A DNA stretch of 48,652 nt from Deltaproteobacteria bacterium (GCA_016219225.1 JACRBX010000013.1:1-48652), one strand, 5' to 3'. Counted from the first letter of the stretch, positions 8,296-17,399 are shown. Numbers and translations: made by a program. Notes: generated from the sequence alone by a model not told the origin.

Positions 8296-9248
8296 TCAAT
8301 TAATCTTCCACTGTATCACAAACAATGTTTCTGAGCGTATCTTCTGGGTAAGTTTTCCTTCAATATCCGCAATCAACTGCTCCCTGCGCCGGTCGATCTC
8401 GTCCTGGGCATCGAAGAGGGCGCGCCGTTTGCCGTTTCGGAGGGACTCAAGGGCCTTGATCTGTTTTTGACCGGCCAGTTTTTCCTCCAGACTGAGAGCC
8501 AGGGTAGCTGACCGTTTAGCTTCTTTAATCTGCCGGTCCATGTCCTTGATCTCCCGTTCGAGGGCTACTTTTAGGTCATCGGCCCAGCCATCCAATTTTT
8601 CCGCCTCTATTTCGAAGAATTTGGCGTTTCGTTCTGAGATACTGCGCTGTATGTCCGTCCTTCGTTGTCCAACCTGGACCTGAAGCTTTTCACCTAATGG
8701 TGATGAGGGTAAAGGCGAAACGGATGAGGCCGGAAGGGAAAGGAGACTCCGGGTCGTGTCCTCATCAAGCATTTCCCCAACACCGTTTCTTCCCGGAAGT
8801 AATCTACCAGAGCCGAACGCATGTCCGCAGTACGCGACCCGGTGACCCGGTCCGTGCCCTGGTGGCGGTTTAACCAATCGGTGTATATCCGGCGTGATTG
8901 CTCATCATTATTCGACCCGTTAAAGAGGACAATGCCTTCGGCATAAGGACTGTCGGACAGGATTCGAAGCAGATATTCCTGGGTGCGCCGGGATTCGGTA
9001 AAAACGATAGCCTTGCGGGCCGTCCCCAGCCGGTCGGCCTCTTCGAAGGCGTGATCCAGGGCGACGAGGAGGGCATCCCCTTTGGCATTGTGGGTAATCG
9101 AGACTGCCAGGTTATGAAACGATTCCAGATCGGCCAGTTCTTTGACAATGGCTTCCCTGCCGGCCACTGAGAGAGGCTCCGGATCGGATAGTTCCTCCGT
9201 CCATTCTTCGGATGTTTCATTGAGGGACTCATAATCCTTTAGGGTCAA
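8296..9248 (-). pseudogene. Remnant of a SNF2-type DEAD/DEAH helicase (internal deletion and frameshift)
   Basis: Positions 9248 to about 8790 encode the start of the helicase C-terminal half: KAIVFTESRRTQEYLLRIL, IVLFNGSNNDE, VTGSRTADMRSALVDYFREE. At that point the family continues with the ATEAAAEG and RIGRCHRYGQ regions, but these are absent. Homology resumes in another frame at about 8690 with SISERNAKFFEIEAEKLDGWADDL and runs to the family's normal end (ETLFVIQWKIN, stop at 8296). The whole N-terminal ATPase half is also missing. Helicases of this type accompany type III-like methylase systems and class 1 DISARM. This copy cannot be active. Confidence 0.8.
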
Positions 9249-9752
9249 ATCCTAAATGTACACAAAATTCCCAGTTCATTGTTGTCTAAGATGCTGCTGA
9301 CTAAGTTGCCCCACAAAGAAACCCCCATTTCATTTGAAAAAAGGGAGGCTTGTTGGACTGCTTCATAAACAAACCTTTCGGTTAGAGGTTGCCGGTTTGA
9401 AGAACGCTGACTTTGGGATGAACAAAATAAAAACATATCCATCACTTGAAGTCAAATCAAAAGGAGATTAATTTATGTAGGAAATCCCCTATTAGCAGAA
9501 TAACGCCAAAGGTCATTTCTTCCCGCCATGTTTGTCCCTTTGTTTGGTCTATTGGGGTTTTAGGGTTCGTTGGGTTTCTCGGCTTCGTTGAGTTTGTTGG
9601 GTTCATTGAGCCACCGCTCCAGCCGTTTCCCTGTCCCGATTTTCATTAACCGCCCGAAGGATCCCTTCCTCAGAGACTGGAAGGTTGTCCCAGGAAACTC
9701 CTGGCTTTAAGCCCCTTATGGAGAGTCCCGATGGCGGTCATCCATCGGCTGT
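9249..9752. other. No convincing gene; low-complexity repeat
   Basis: A minus-strand frame at 9245-9445 (66 residues) has no recognisable similarity and is not called. Bases 9544-9604 consist of imperfect GGGTTCGTT/GGGTTTCTC units with a period of about 9, typical of the short-period intergenic repeats in this genome. Nothing else was seen. Confidence 0.5.
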
Positions 9753-10112
9753 TTAGTCTTGCTTTTCATCGACCCCCGCTTCCTTCGCCAGTTTCGCGAT
9801 GAGGTCGCGCCCTTTTGGGGTGAGCCGGCATTTCTGTTTGCTGCTTGTGGGTTTGCCGGAAATGGTCATTTCGATCACACCGGCAGTCAGCGCCGGAACA
9901 AGATAAGCCTCCCGAAAGTAGTCTTCATGCCGGAGGGACAGAGCCTCCTGGATGTCCGCATGTTTCCTCTCCCCAATGAGTACCTTCAGGAGCCTTTGAA
10001 CTTCCCCGGTGACTTCCCCGGCAATTGTCCCGGTAAGTTGGCCTTCGATTGCCCAGGCGAGTCCGTCTCTCACCCCTTCACCTCCCAACGGCCAGCCTTG
10101 GTTGAACAGCAT
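9753..10112 (-). pseudogene. C-terminal winged-helix fragment of a COG2865/Fic-type protein
   Basis: The fragment of 119 residues has the tail shared by AlbA/COG2865 regulators and some Fic proteins: TGEVTGEVQRLLKVL, then ALSLRHEDYFREAYLVPALTAG and VIEMTISGKP, ending RLTPKG. These tails normally follow a catalytic or ATP-binding domain of 250-400 residues, none of which is found upstream. It is therefore a broken remnant of the accessory island. The first 25 residues of the frame are probably not part of the ancestral protein. Confidence 0.65.
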
Positions 10113-10447
10113 GGCGGATGATTCCGGATTTGGTCAGTTTGCCGCGGTGAGTTTGACCATTTCTCTAAAAACGCAACGTCTTCATGATGCCGGATGAGCG
10201 GTAGCTCAGGTTTCTGCATTAGCCAAGGGGACCTTGAAATTGATTGACAATTTGACGATTAAAGTGTAGGTATTTTAATACAAAAGTAGATTTTTGGCAC
10301 GGATTTCACGGATTACACAGTTAAAGCCATGGGGTATCCCTCGATCTCGTTAACTCTGGATTGAGGGTTTAATATGAAAAATTGTTAAAGAATGCGGAGA
10401 ATTCTATGAAGGGTTGCTGTTAATGTTAATTTTTTAAGGGATAAGAA
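10113..10447. other. Intergenic, no gene seen
   Basis: AT-rich stretch. It contains the dispersed-looking unit CGGATTTCACGGATTACACAG around 10300-10320, another short-period motif. TTGACA at about 10242 lacks a convincing -10 partner. No coding sequence is supported. Confidence 0.45.
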
Positions 10448-10654
10448 ATGGCCAAAAAAAACATTAAGGATTATTATTGTAATGTGATCAGTGAACCCGT
10501 TAAGATTTTTTTAAAAAATAAGGTTAACATCGGCCTTAAATATCAAAGAGACTATTTTGTTAAATGCAATCAGGAAGAGTGTCAATATGTAGATAAAAAT
10601 ACATTGCCCTGTCCTTTAGTGATAGAAATGTTTAGTATACCTAACGAAGTCTGA
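10448..10654 (+). CDS. Small Cys-containing protein of unknown function
   Basis: The gene encodes 68 residues starting at ATG after AAGGGATAAGA. The C-terminal half has three cysteines in the order VKC-x4-C and TLPC (residues about 40-56), resembling half of a small metal-binding knuckle, plus one Cys near residue 11. AT-rich codon use matches the flanking accessory DNA. No family is recognised and it stands alone. Confidence 0.55.
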   Translation: MAKKNIKDYYCNVISEPVKIFLKNKVNIGLKYQRDYFVKCNQEECQYVDKNTLPCPLVIEMFSIPNEV

Positions 10655-11001
10655 GCCCGTCCTAATCATCCGGGCCACTTTCTCTCAAGAACAACTAACC
10701 TATCTCCCGGAAAAATTCCGGATCCTCTACCGTTCCAAAGGTAATAAGTCAATTGATCCTCCAAAGAAATCCTGATAAAAATATGCCATTTGTCTGTTTT
10801 TGTCTTGACTCTGAGGAGGGCTTTATAATATAGGATAAAAACCATTAACCCCTTGGAATTTACATCCCCCCATCCGGATTAGGCCCGAATAGCTTAATGG
10901 ATACTGGATGGCAAAAGCAATTCTTCTAATAAAAACAATAAACGACTAAAGGCCTTCAAGGCAAAGGTTGAAGCCATTTCCCGGTTCTGAAAAAAGGCAT
11001 T
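10655..11001. other. Intergenic, no gene seen
   Basis: A possible promoter, TTGACT at 10805-10810 with TAATAT 15 bases downstream, points toward the livF remnant; spacing is short, so confidence is low. No open frame with recognisable similarity is present. Confidence 0.35.
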
Positions 11002-11271
11002 TGGCGCACCTTGATGGGAGATCCTGACTTCATCATGATCGACGAACCGACCGAGAGCCTGGCGCCCATGCTGGTCGATCAGATGGGTAAATTGATGGAG
11101 GAAATTGTCCGGCGGGAGGTCTCGGTATTGCTCGTAGAACAGAAATTGAGCATCGCCTTGAAGATTTCCAAGCGTCTGTACATCATGGGACATGGGCGGA
11201 TTGTTTTTGAGGGCTCGCCGGACGATCTGAAAAACGATCAGGCCATTCGAAAAGAATGGCTGGAAGTCTAA
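11002..11271 (+). pseudogene. livF: livF remnant: C-terminal part of a branched-chain amino acid type ABC ATPase
   Basis: Only the Walker B and following part of a LivF-like ATPase remains: RTLMGDPDFIMIDEPTESLAP, then the H-loop region SVLLVEQ and the C-terminus VFEGSPDDLKN. The Walker A and signature motifs are absent; just upstream of 11002 the frame has no similarity. A full LivF is about 235 residues, so roughly 60% is missing. A clear terminator follows at 11322-11351, suggesting that this was the last gene of a former liv operon. Confidence 0.8.
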
Positions 11272-11321
11272 GCATAAAACCCCGAAGAAAAGGTCTGCCG
11301 ACCCAGGGTAACTTTTCCAGG

Positions 11322-11351
11322 CCGTCCCATTTTACCGTGGGGCGGTTTTTT
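11322..11351 (+). terminator. Rho-independent terminator
   Basis: Stem CCGTCCCA (11322-11329) pairs with TGGGGCGG (11338-11345) with one G-T pair and an 8-base loop, followed by six T (11346-11351). It closes the livF remnant and separates it from the CoA-transferase gene starting 26 bases on. Confidence 0.8.
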
Positions 11352-11376
11352 ATTCTGAAAGGATAGGCGAATAGCG

Positions 11377-12612
11377 ATGATTGAACCAGGAAGAAGCACG
11401 GATAATCCAAAACACCCGCTTCAAGGTATCTTTGTTGTCGAATATGGGGTCTTTCATGCCGGCCCCGGAGCTGGGGCCATCTTGGGGGACCTTGGGGCGG
11501 AGGTGGTTAAAATCGAAGGCCCGGAGGGAGACCCGGAACGATACTGGACCAAGGTGGGCAGCCTGGACCTGGCCATGCCGAACGGCGAGAATGCCATATT
11601 CCAGTTTTCAAACCGGAACAAGCGGTCCCTCTGCCTGGATATCACATCAGACAAAGGCCGCTCGATCCTGGAACGTCTGGTGGCGCGGGCGGATGTCTTC
11701 CTGACGAACGTCCGACGGTCCACCAAGAAGAAATTGGGCATTGACTACGAAACCCTCAAGGCGATTAATTCCCGTATGATTCATGCCAATGTGTCGGGTT
11801 ACGGGCCGGAAGGGGCCTTGTCGGATCTGGGGGCTTTCGATCCTCTGGGCCTGGCCAGATCGGGAATGATGTTTGCCACCGGAGACCCGGAACCCAGACT
11901 CTTGCACATCGGCATCCTGGATCAGGCCACGGCCATCGCCGCCAGTCATGCTATCATAACCGCCCTCTATGCACGGGAACGAAACGGTTCGGGCCAGGAG
12001 GTTCACGTTTCCCTTTACAGCGTAGGACAATGGATTAATGGTGTGAGCCTCATGGTAAACAGCCTTCTTGGGATCGATCCGATCGTCCCGGAAAACCGCG
12101 CCGTTCACTCTCCGCTGCGCAACCGATATCGGTGTAAAGACGGGGAATGGATCATCTGCACCCATCATCCCGAGGAAAAATATTGGACCCTGTTCTGTGA
12201 GGCGATCGAGCAGGGGGCTTGGCTTTCCGACCCACGGTTCGCCGATGCGGAAAGTCGAATAATCAACCGCGCCGCCCTGATCGAGATCCTGGACAGGATA
12301 TTTGAAACCAGAACCAGCGAGGAATGGATGGAGATTTTTGTGGTCAGAGGGCTCATGTTTTGTCCGGTGAAACGGGTCGGGGATATTCGAAACGACCCGC
12401 AGGCCCTGGACAATCGGTATATGGTGGATTTTCAAGATCCGGACCTCGGCCCGCTCAGGATTCCCGGCTACCCCATCCACTTCAGCGCCCAGACCGCAGG
12501 AACCCGTTCTCTGGCCCCGGTTCTGGGCCAGCACACTACGGAAGTCCTTAGGGAGATGGGCTATGGCGACGAAGAAATCGAGGCTCTCAAAGGGGAGGGG
12601 GTCATCCGCTGA
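11377..12612 (+). CDS. CaiB/BaiF family (class III) CoA-transferase
   Basis: The 411-residue length is typical of the family. The N-terminal CoA-binding fold has ILGDLGAEVVKIEGPEGDP, and the catalytic Asp is most likely D182 in the ILDQA segment, where family members have the Asp that forms the acyl intermediate. The enzyme would move CoA between an acyl-CoA and a free acid without using ATP. It lies on the other side of the sigma-54 regulator from the ligase genes, so it may be a separate transcription unit, but its type (as CaiB beside CaiC, acyl-CoA dehydrogenase and hydratase) fits the same pathway. The start has only a weak ribosome site (AAGGA about 13 bases upstream). The acyl substrate is not predictable. 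Confidence 0.88.
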   Translation: MIEPGRSTDNPKHPLQGIFVVEYGVFHAGPGAGAILGDLGAEVVKIEGPEGDPERYWTKVGSLDLAMPNGENAIFQFSNRNKRSLCLDITSDKGRSILERLVARADVFLTNVRRSTKKKLGIDYETLKAINSRMIHANVSGYGPEGALSDLGAFDPLGLARSGMMFATGDPEPRLLHIGILDQATAIAASHAIITALYARERNGSGQEVHVSLYSVGQWINGVSLMVNSLLGIDPIVPENRAVHSPLRNRYRCKDGEWIICTHHPEEKYWTLFCEAIEQGAWLSDPRFADAESRIINRAALIEILDRIFETRTSEEWMEIFVVRGLMFCPVKRVGDIRNDPQALDNRYMVDFQDPDLGPLRIPGYPIHFSAQTAGTRSLAPVLGQHTTEVLREMGYGDEEIEALKGEGVIR

Positions 12613-12716
12613 GATCTGAAAAAGGAAGCACTATCGACAGACTTAAAGGTGGATCACTCAGGGCAGGAGTGCCCGCCTGGACCGAGGGCCTTAACAAACT
12701 GACGCTAATCCTTTAT

Positions 12717-15503
12717 TCAAGAGAGCCCCAGTTTATTGATGCGCTTTTGAAGCGTGGTACGCTTCATTCCTAAGAACTCCGCGGCCCCACCCCGACCGCC
12801 GATCTTCCCGCCGGTCCTTTCCAGCGTGTATTTAATATAACGCCGCTGCAATTCATCCAGCGAGGGTTGACCGTTATAGAATTGTCCTGAGTTTGTCTTC
12901 TTACCGGCGGGCAGATCTAACTCCAGGGTTTCATCATGGGAGAGGATTACGGCCCGTTCAATGATGTTCTGCAATTCCCTGATATTGCCAGGCCAGTGAT
13001 AATCTATCAATCGGCCTTCATCTTCCGATGTCAGCTCGTATAAAGGACGTTTGGATTTTGCCGAATACTTCATCAGAAAATGGCGAGCCAACAACGGCAC
13101 ATCCTCCAATCGTTCACGCAGGGGCGGGAGGGTGATGGGCACTACGTTAAGGCGGTAATATAGGTCTTCCCGGAAGCGGCCGGCAGTGACCTCAACCGCC
13201 AGATCTCGGTTTGTGGCCACCACCAGTCGAAAATCGGAGGAGATGGTCTGCGTCCCTCCTAACCGGACCAGGGTTTTTTCCTGTAAAACACGGAGCAATT
13301 TGACCTGGACAGACTTGGGAATCTCCCCTATTTCATCGATGAACAGGGTTCCGCTATGGGCCAGCTCCAGACGTCCGGCCTTGCGGCGTTCGGCCCCGGT
13401 GAAGGCCCCTTTCTCGTGACCGAACAGTTCACTTTCCACCAGGTTCTCAGGGATGGAGGTGGGGTCGACAATCACAAAGGGCCCTTCGTTCCGGCGGCTC
13501 ATCTGATGGATCCTCTGGGCCAGCAGCTCCTTGCCAACGCCGGTCTCGCCGAGTATCAGAATGGTGCTGTCTGACGAGGCCACGCGGTCCACCTGTCCCA
13601 GGATTTTTTTCATCACCTTACTCTCGGCTACAATATTCAGACCATCCGGGTATTGATCCAGATGGATCTTTTCCGTTGCCGATTGCTCCAGGCGCTGTGA
13701 AAATTCATACAGGCGGTTGATAAAAATACTCAGAGAGCTCCCCAGTCTGGTCAGCATGGGTTTTTCAAGGAAATCAAAACAATCTTTGACATAAGAATTG
13801 TCATGATAGAGAACGCCGCCGGTCTGTCCGGCTATTTCAAGGGGCAGACAGAGGATGGCCCTGACCTTATGGGGCCAATAACCGACCCCTTCCAGTCGAG
13901 CCACATGAGGCTGTTTTTCCCTGAAGGATTTGGCTATCAAGGCCAGATTGGACTTGAACGCTTCCGAAAACACTTCGCTTTGGGTCAAATTGTAAGAGCC
14001 CCGGAAGACCGGCTTTTCTTTGCTCTTTTCCCGGTTGAACCAGAAAAGGCCCCCCCGCTCGGCGCCGAAAAAACGGTTGGTGGCCGCCACGGCCCTGGCC
14101 ATCAGGATGTCCAGGTCGGCAGACGGGGCGAGTTCCTGAATCATGGAGACAAATTTTTCCGTTAATTCTTCGCTGTTTTCCTGATTGACCTGGCCGGATG
14201 GGTGCACTGTCAACAAATGGCGCAGGTCGTCCGGAAAGAAAACATCTCCGTAGCCGGAAAAACCGTACCAGGCCTTTTGGGCATAGGCCCGGGCCTTTTC
14301 TTTTTGGTTCACTTTCAGTTTAAGCCGGGCCAGCTCCAGTCTGGTCTTGGCCAGTTGAATGGAGTCGCCGGATCGGCACAGGAGTTCTTCACTGGCCTGA
14401 AGCTCGGCTTCGATGAAGTTGTGGGATTCCTCCCTGGCGGCGGCATCCATGGCCCGCAGCCGGTGGGCGACCCCGCGCAGATGGATGTTAGGTTCCTGCA
14501 AATGCCTTTCGATCTCTTGATGATAACTGAGGTCGGGAATGGGTTTCATGCCCAGCCGGTTGAATTCATAAAGGTGTTCCAGGGCCAGGGGAGAGGCGTA
14601 TTGCCGGATCAGGCCGGCGGTTTTCCCATGCTTGATATTTTTTGATAAGGTCTCCCAGGCCTCGTGGGGGTGTCCATCCATCAGTTGACAATGAGACAGA
14701 TTTCCAAGAGCAAAGTAATAAGCCAGATCATTTTTGGTTTTTATAGCCTCCTGCCAGGCCCCGTTCAAATGTTGGAAGGCCTCTTCCTTCTTCTTGATCA
14801 TCAGGAGCACAATGCCCAGCACGGCCCGTATGGTGGTGGCTAAAGACCGGTCGGATCTTTCCAGGGCCAGGCGACGGTAATAATCCAGGGTGCCTATGGC
14901 TTGATGGAAACGCCCCAGATAGGCATAACAATAGGCCAGCCAGATGGGACCGGACGGGTTCAGGGCCATCCCCTTGCCGCCGGATTCGTAGATTTGGGCG
15001 GCCCGCTCGAAGTGGGGTAAGGCGTCGTTGAAAAGACCCTGGATGTGATAATAAAACCCCAGGAATTCTGCTGAGCGGCTCAAGATATCCTCGTCACCCA
15101 GGTCTTCCACCTCGGTTTTACCCTCGGCAAAGAGGGCCAGGGCCTCGTGGCGGCGGTGGGCAAAATAATAAAAACGGCCGAGATGCATAATGATCAAGGC
15201 CCGGGAACGCCGGTCGCCCAGGCGTTCGGCAGCGGTTTTAGCGGTTTTTAAATTTGGGGCCGAATCCGTAAAGCCCTTGCCCAGGGCGAAACAGAGATTT
15301 GAAAATTCGAGGGTGATAGAGACCAGCAGATCATCACAGCCCCGGTCCGCAGGACAGGAGGAAAGTCGTGTCAGCACCTGTTTTTGTCGGAGCCAGGCCA
15401 ATTCCAAATCCCCGTCGCTCAAGGCCTTGTGGGCCAAATCCCTTTCCAGATAAGCAGCTTCCTTGATTTGAGCAAGATTCAAAGCAGCAGGATTCGGGTT
15501 CAC
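12717..15503 (-). CDS. Sigma-54-dependent transcriptional activator with TPR, GAF, AAA+ and Fis-type HTH domains
   Basis: The GTG at 15503 was chosen, preceded by GGAGGT (15509-15514) five bases away; a longer frame begins at 15524 but its start would lie upstream of this ribosome site. Layout of about 928 residues: helical TPR-like repeats (about 1-420), a GAF-like sensor (about 450-600), and an AAA+ domain with Walker A GETGVGKE near 651 and the sigma-54 contact loop GAFTGA near 698. Then comes a Fis-type helix-turn-helix at the end (GAAEFLGMKRTTLQKRINKLG). No response-regulator receiver domain is present, so the signal is probably a small molecule or partner protein sensed by TPR/GAF. It is divergent from the ligase operon, whose promoter has a -24/-12 box and upstream palindromes, its probable targets. 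Confidence 0.92.
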   Translation of the reverse strand: MNPNPAALNLAQIKEAAYLERDLAHKALSDGDLELAWLRQKQVLTRLSSCPADRGCDDLLVSITLEFSNLCFALGKGFTDSAPNLKTAKTAAERLGDRRSRALIIMHLGRFYYFAHRRHEALALFAEGKTEVEDLGDEDILSRSAEFLGFYYHIQGLFNDALPHFERAAQIYESGGKGMALNPSGPIWLAYCYAYLGRFHQAIGTLDYYRRLALERSDRSLATTIRAVLGIVLLMIKKKEEAFQHLNGAWQEAIKTKNDLAYYFALGNLSHCQLMDGHPHEAWETLSKNIKHGKTAGLIRQYASPLALEHLYEFNRLGMKPIPDLSYHQEIERHLQEPNIHLRGVAHRLRAMDAAAREESHNFIEAELQASEELLCRSGDSIQLAKTRLELARLKLKVNQKEKARAYAQKAWYGFSGYGDVFFPDDLRHLLTVHPSGQVNQENSEELTEKFVSMIQELAPSADLDILMARAVAATNRFFGAERGGLFWFNREKSKEKPVFRGSYNLTQSEVFSEAFKSNLALIAKSFREKQPHVARLEGVGYWPHKVRAILCLPLEIAGQTGGVLYHDNSYVKDCFDFLEKPMLTRLGSSLSIFINRLYEFSQRLEQSATEKIHLDQYPDGLNIVAESKVMKKILGQVDRVASSDSTILILGETGVGKELLAQRIHQMSRRNEGPFVIVDPTSIPENLVESELFGHEKGAFTGAERRKAGRLELAHSGTLFIDEIGEIPKSVQVKLLRVLQEKTLVRLGGTQTISSDFRLVVATNRDLAVEVTAGRFREDLYYRLNVVPITLPPLRERLEDVPLLARHFLMKYSAKSKRPLYELTSEDEGRLIDYHWPGNIRELQNIIERAVILSHDETLELDLPAGKKTNSGQFYNGQPSLDELQRRYIKYTLERTGGKIGGRGGAAEFLGMKRTTLQKRINKLGLS

Positions 15504-15583
15504 CGAGCACCTCCAATTATTCAAAAAATGAAAAGAATGTCAGCCTTTCATAGCATAATAATAAACATAAAACCAGAATGATT

Positions 15584-15664
15584 TGTCACTATAGCGGCAA
15601 CCTATTTTGGGTGATATGCTATTTGAATGCCCTTATAGGGTCATAATTTGCCCCCATAGTGGCC
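15584..15664 (+). promoter_or_regulatory. Three palindromic activator sites upstream of the sigma-54 promoter
   Basis: Sites are at 15584-15599 (TGTCACTATAGCGGCA), 15628-15643 (TGCCCTTATAGGGTCA) and 15649-15664 (TGCCCCCATAGTGGCC). They share TGYCMYYATAGNGKCM, a near-palindrome with 9 of 16 columns invariant. Centre distances are 44 and 21 bases, about four and two helical turns, so all three face one side of the DNA. The last site is about 60 bases upstream of the -24 box, as for enhancer sites of sigma-54 activators. The likely binder is the divergent Fis-type regulator. Confidence 0.72.
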
Positions 15665-15726
15665 ATTATGAATAGTAATAAAATTTTTTATTTTAATTTT
15701 CATATAGTTAACTAATAAAAAAGATT

Positions 15727-15742
15727 TGGCATAAGTTTTGCT
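15727..15742 (+). promoter_or_regulatory. Sigma-54 (-24/-12) promoter of the catabolic operon
   Basis: TGGCAT-AAGTT-TTGCT fits the consensus TGGCAC-N5-TTGCW with one mismatch, and GG (15728-15729) and GC (15740-15741) are exactly 10 bases apart. Transcription would begin near 15753, about 45 bases before the first ligase ATG. Confidence 0.82.
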
Positions 15743-15797
15743 CTGAATAGCCTAAAGAATTTAAAATCTAAATTATCAAAGAATTTTTCTGCAGAAA

Positions 15798-17399
15798 ATG
15801 GGCAACAATCTTTCAGGATCTTTAGCCATTGATCTCATAGCCAAAGCCGAGAGTCACCCTGACTTCCCGGTTGTCACCTTTGAAAACCATCCCTGGCCGG
15901 ATGAGGTGCTGACCTACGCGGATATTGTTATCAAGGGAAACAAACTGGCCCGGGCCATTGGAAAAATGGGTTTATGCAGGGGAGACGTTTTCTCCATCAT
16001 CATGCGCAACCATCCGGAAACGGTGATCGCCATGTATGCGGCTTCGGTTTTGAATGCCGTCCTTATGCCTATCGACCACCAAATGAAAGGGGACCAGCTC
16101 TATGGGCAGATCAAGGACTCCGGTTCCAAAGGAATAATCGCAGATGGTGAATTCATGGATTCTGTCGAAGAGATCCTGAAAAACGGAGCGGATGTCCGGC
16201 TGATCGGATGTCTGCACCAGACAGTCGAACAGAGAGGGCCTGTTGCTGCGGATTATCCCGATTTAAGGGAAATCCTGGAAGGTCCGGAAGTTCCTATGCT
16301 GGCGCCCCGGGCCGGGTCAGTCACTGAACCCTTTCAGATCAATTACAATTGGGAACCCGGCGTTAATCCGAGAAGCATCCCCATAGGCTACGATCGTATC
16401 CGGCAGGCCTGTTTCCTGGCTGAGAATGCCTGGCGATATGTTCCTCAGGACAGGCTTTATACCGGCATTTCATTGTCCCACTGGAATGCCCAGATGATCA
16501 CCCTTTTTCCGGCCCTGTATCAAAAAATCCCGGCGGTCATAAGCCGCCAATTCTCCAAGAATCGTATTTGGGAATTCTGCCATCATCACCGATGCACCAC
16601 CTTCTCTCTTTTGGGGGGAATGCTGTTGAGTATTTACGCCGAGCCGCCCAGGCCGGATGACCGGGACCATTCCGTCGGGGTGGTCCTGAGCACCGGTACA
16701 CCCCGGGGGCTCCGGGAGGCCTTCCAGAACCGCTTCGGGGTGGTCATCCATGAATGGTACGGTTCGGGTGAGGGGGGATTTGCTCATAATCCGCCCGGTG
16801 CAGGTCCGGCCGGTTCTTTCGGCAAGCCGATGCCTGGCATGATTGAGATGAAGGTAATCCAGGAAGACGGCGCCGAGTGTGCGCCTTATGAGATCGGTGA
16901 ATTGATCCTGCGCAATGGATGCGGTGCAACCGGGAGGATGTGCCAGGCTGTACCGGCGGCCCCGGGGGCCAAGACGCCGAAAGGATGGCTTCGCAGCGGA
17001 GACATGGGCCACCAGGATGCCAAGGGATGGTTTTATTTTGATTTCGCCAAGGGTGACGGCCTGAGGCGTAAAGGGGAATTTATTCTGCCTGAACAGGTGG
17101 AAGGGGTGATGGCCGGGCACCCGGATGTGATTGACGTCTGTGTCTATGGGATAAGCCTTCCCTCCGGGGAACCCGGTGATAGCGAACTGGTGGCCGCCAT
17201 CGTCCCGACCCCGGACAGGATTCCGGATATAAAAAATATCTTTCATTACTCTCTGGCTAGGCTGGAGCGGAATCAGGTCCCTGCTTACATTCAAATCGTT
17301 CCTGAAATTCCCAAATCGGCTTCCGAAAAAAATCTGAGCCAATACCTGAAAAAAAAATTCGGTACAAAGGCTGAAAATGTGTACCGTTTCGAGGAATAG
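15798..17399 (+). CDS. CaiC-like acyl-CoA ligase homologue lacking the ATP-binding P-loop
   Basis: The protein (533 residues) has the ANL (acyl/aryl-CoA ligase) fold, close to the next gene over its whole length. It retains HEWYGSGEGG (motif around 315), GWLRSGDMG and the C-terminal SASEKN with the Lys used for adenylation in active homologues. The P-loop, however, reads YNWEPGVNPRS (residues 183-193), where the neighbour has YTSGTTGDPKG at the equivalent place with no gap in the alignment. The Arg of the hinge motif is also changed (FDFAKGDG against FDYRKGGG). Loss of the P-loop predicts no or poor ATP use, so it may be a non-catalytic partner of the next ligase or a CoA thioester binding protein. 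It is the first gene behind the sigma-54 promoter. Confidence 0.85.
   Translation: MGNNLSGSLAIDLIAKAESHPDFPVVTFENHPWPDEVLTYADIVIKGNKLARAIGKMGLCRGDVFSIIMRNHPETVIAMYAASVLNAVLMPIDHQMKGDQLYGQIKDSGSKGIIADGEFMDSVEEILKNGADVRLIGCLHQTVEQRGPVAADYPDLREILEGPEVPMLAPRAGSVTEPFQINYNWEPGVNPRSIPIGYDRIRQACFLAENAWRYVPQDRLYTGISLSHWNAQMITLFPALYQKIPAVISRQFSKNRIWEFCHHHRCTTFSLLGGMLLSIYAEPPRPDDRDHSVGVVLSTGTPRGLREAFQNRFGVVIHEWYGSGEGGFAHNPPGAGPAGSFGKPMPGMIEMKVIQEDGAECAPYEIGELILRNGCGATGRMCQAVPAAPGAKTPKGWLRSGDMGHQDAKGWFYFDFAKGDGLRRKGEFILPEQVEGVMAGHPDVIDVCVYGISLPSGEPGDSELVAAIVPTPDRIPDIKNIFHYSLARLERNQVPAYIQIVPEIPKSASEKNLSQYLKKKFGTKAENVYRFEE

Noticed and set aside
73-9248. An intact DISARM or other complete defence system
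   Set aside because: No drmA or drmB-like gene is present, and methylase, restriction and helicase genes are all broken.
9245-9445. Minus-strand 66-codon frame upstream of the helicase remnant
   Set aside because: Not recognisable and lacks a clear ribosome site; may be noise or debris of the helicase locus.
9446-9649. Plus-strand 67-codon frame with a Gly-Phe-Val repeat
   Set aside because: Derived from a low-complexity DNA repeat; no ribosome site and no similarity.
12613-12716. Bidirectional terminator between the convergent CoA-transferase and regulator genes
   Set aside because: GGGCA-GGAG-TGCCC gives only a 5-bp stem and has no T-tract on either strand.
16470-17342. Minus-strand open frame of 290 codons
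   Set aside because: Antisense to the first ligase gene with no recognisable similarity; a shadow of GC-rich codon use.
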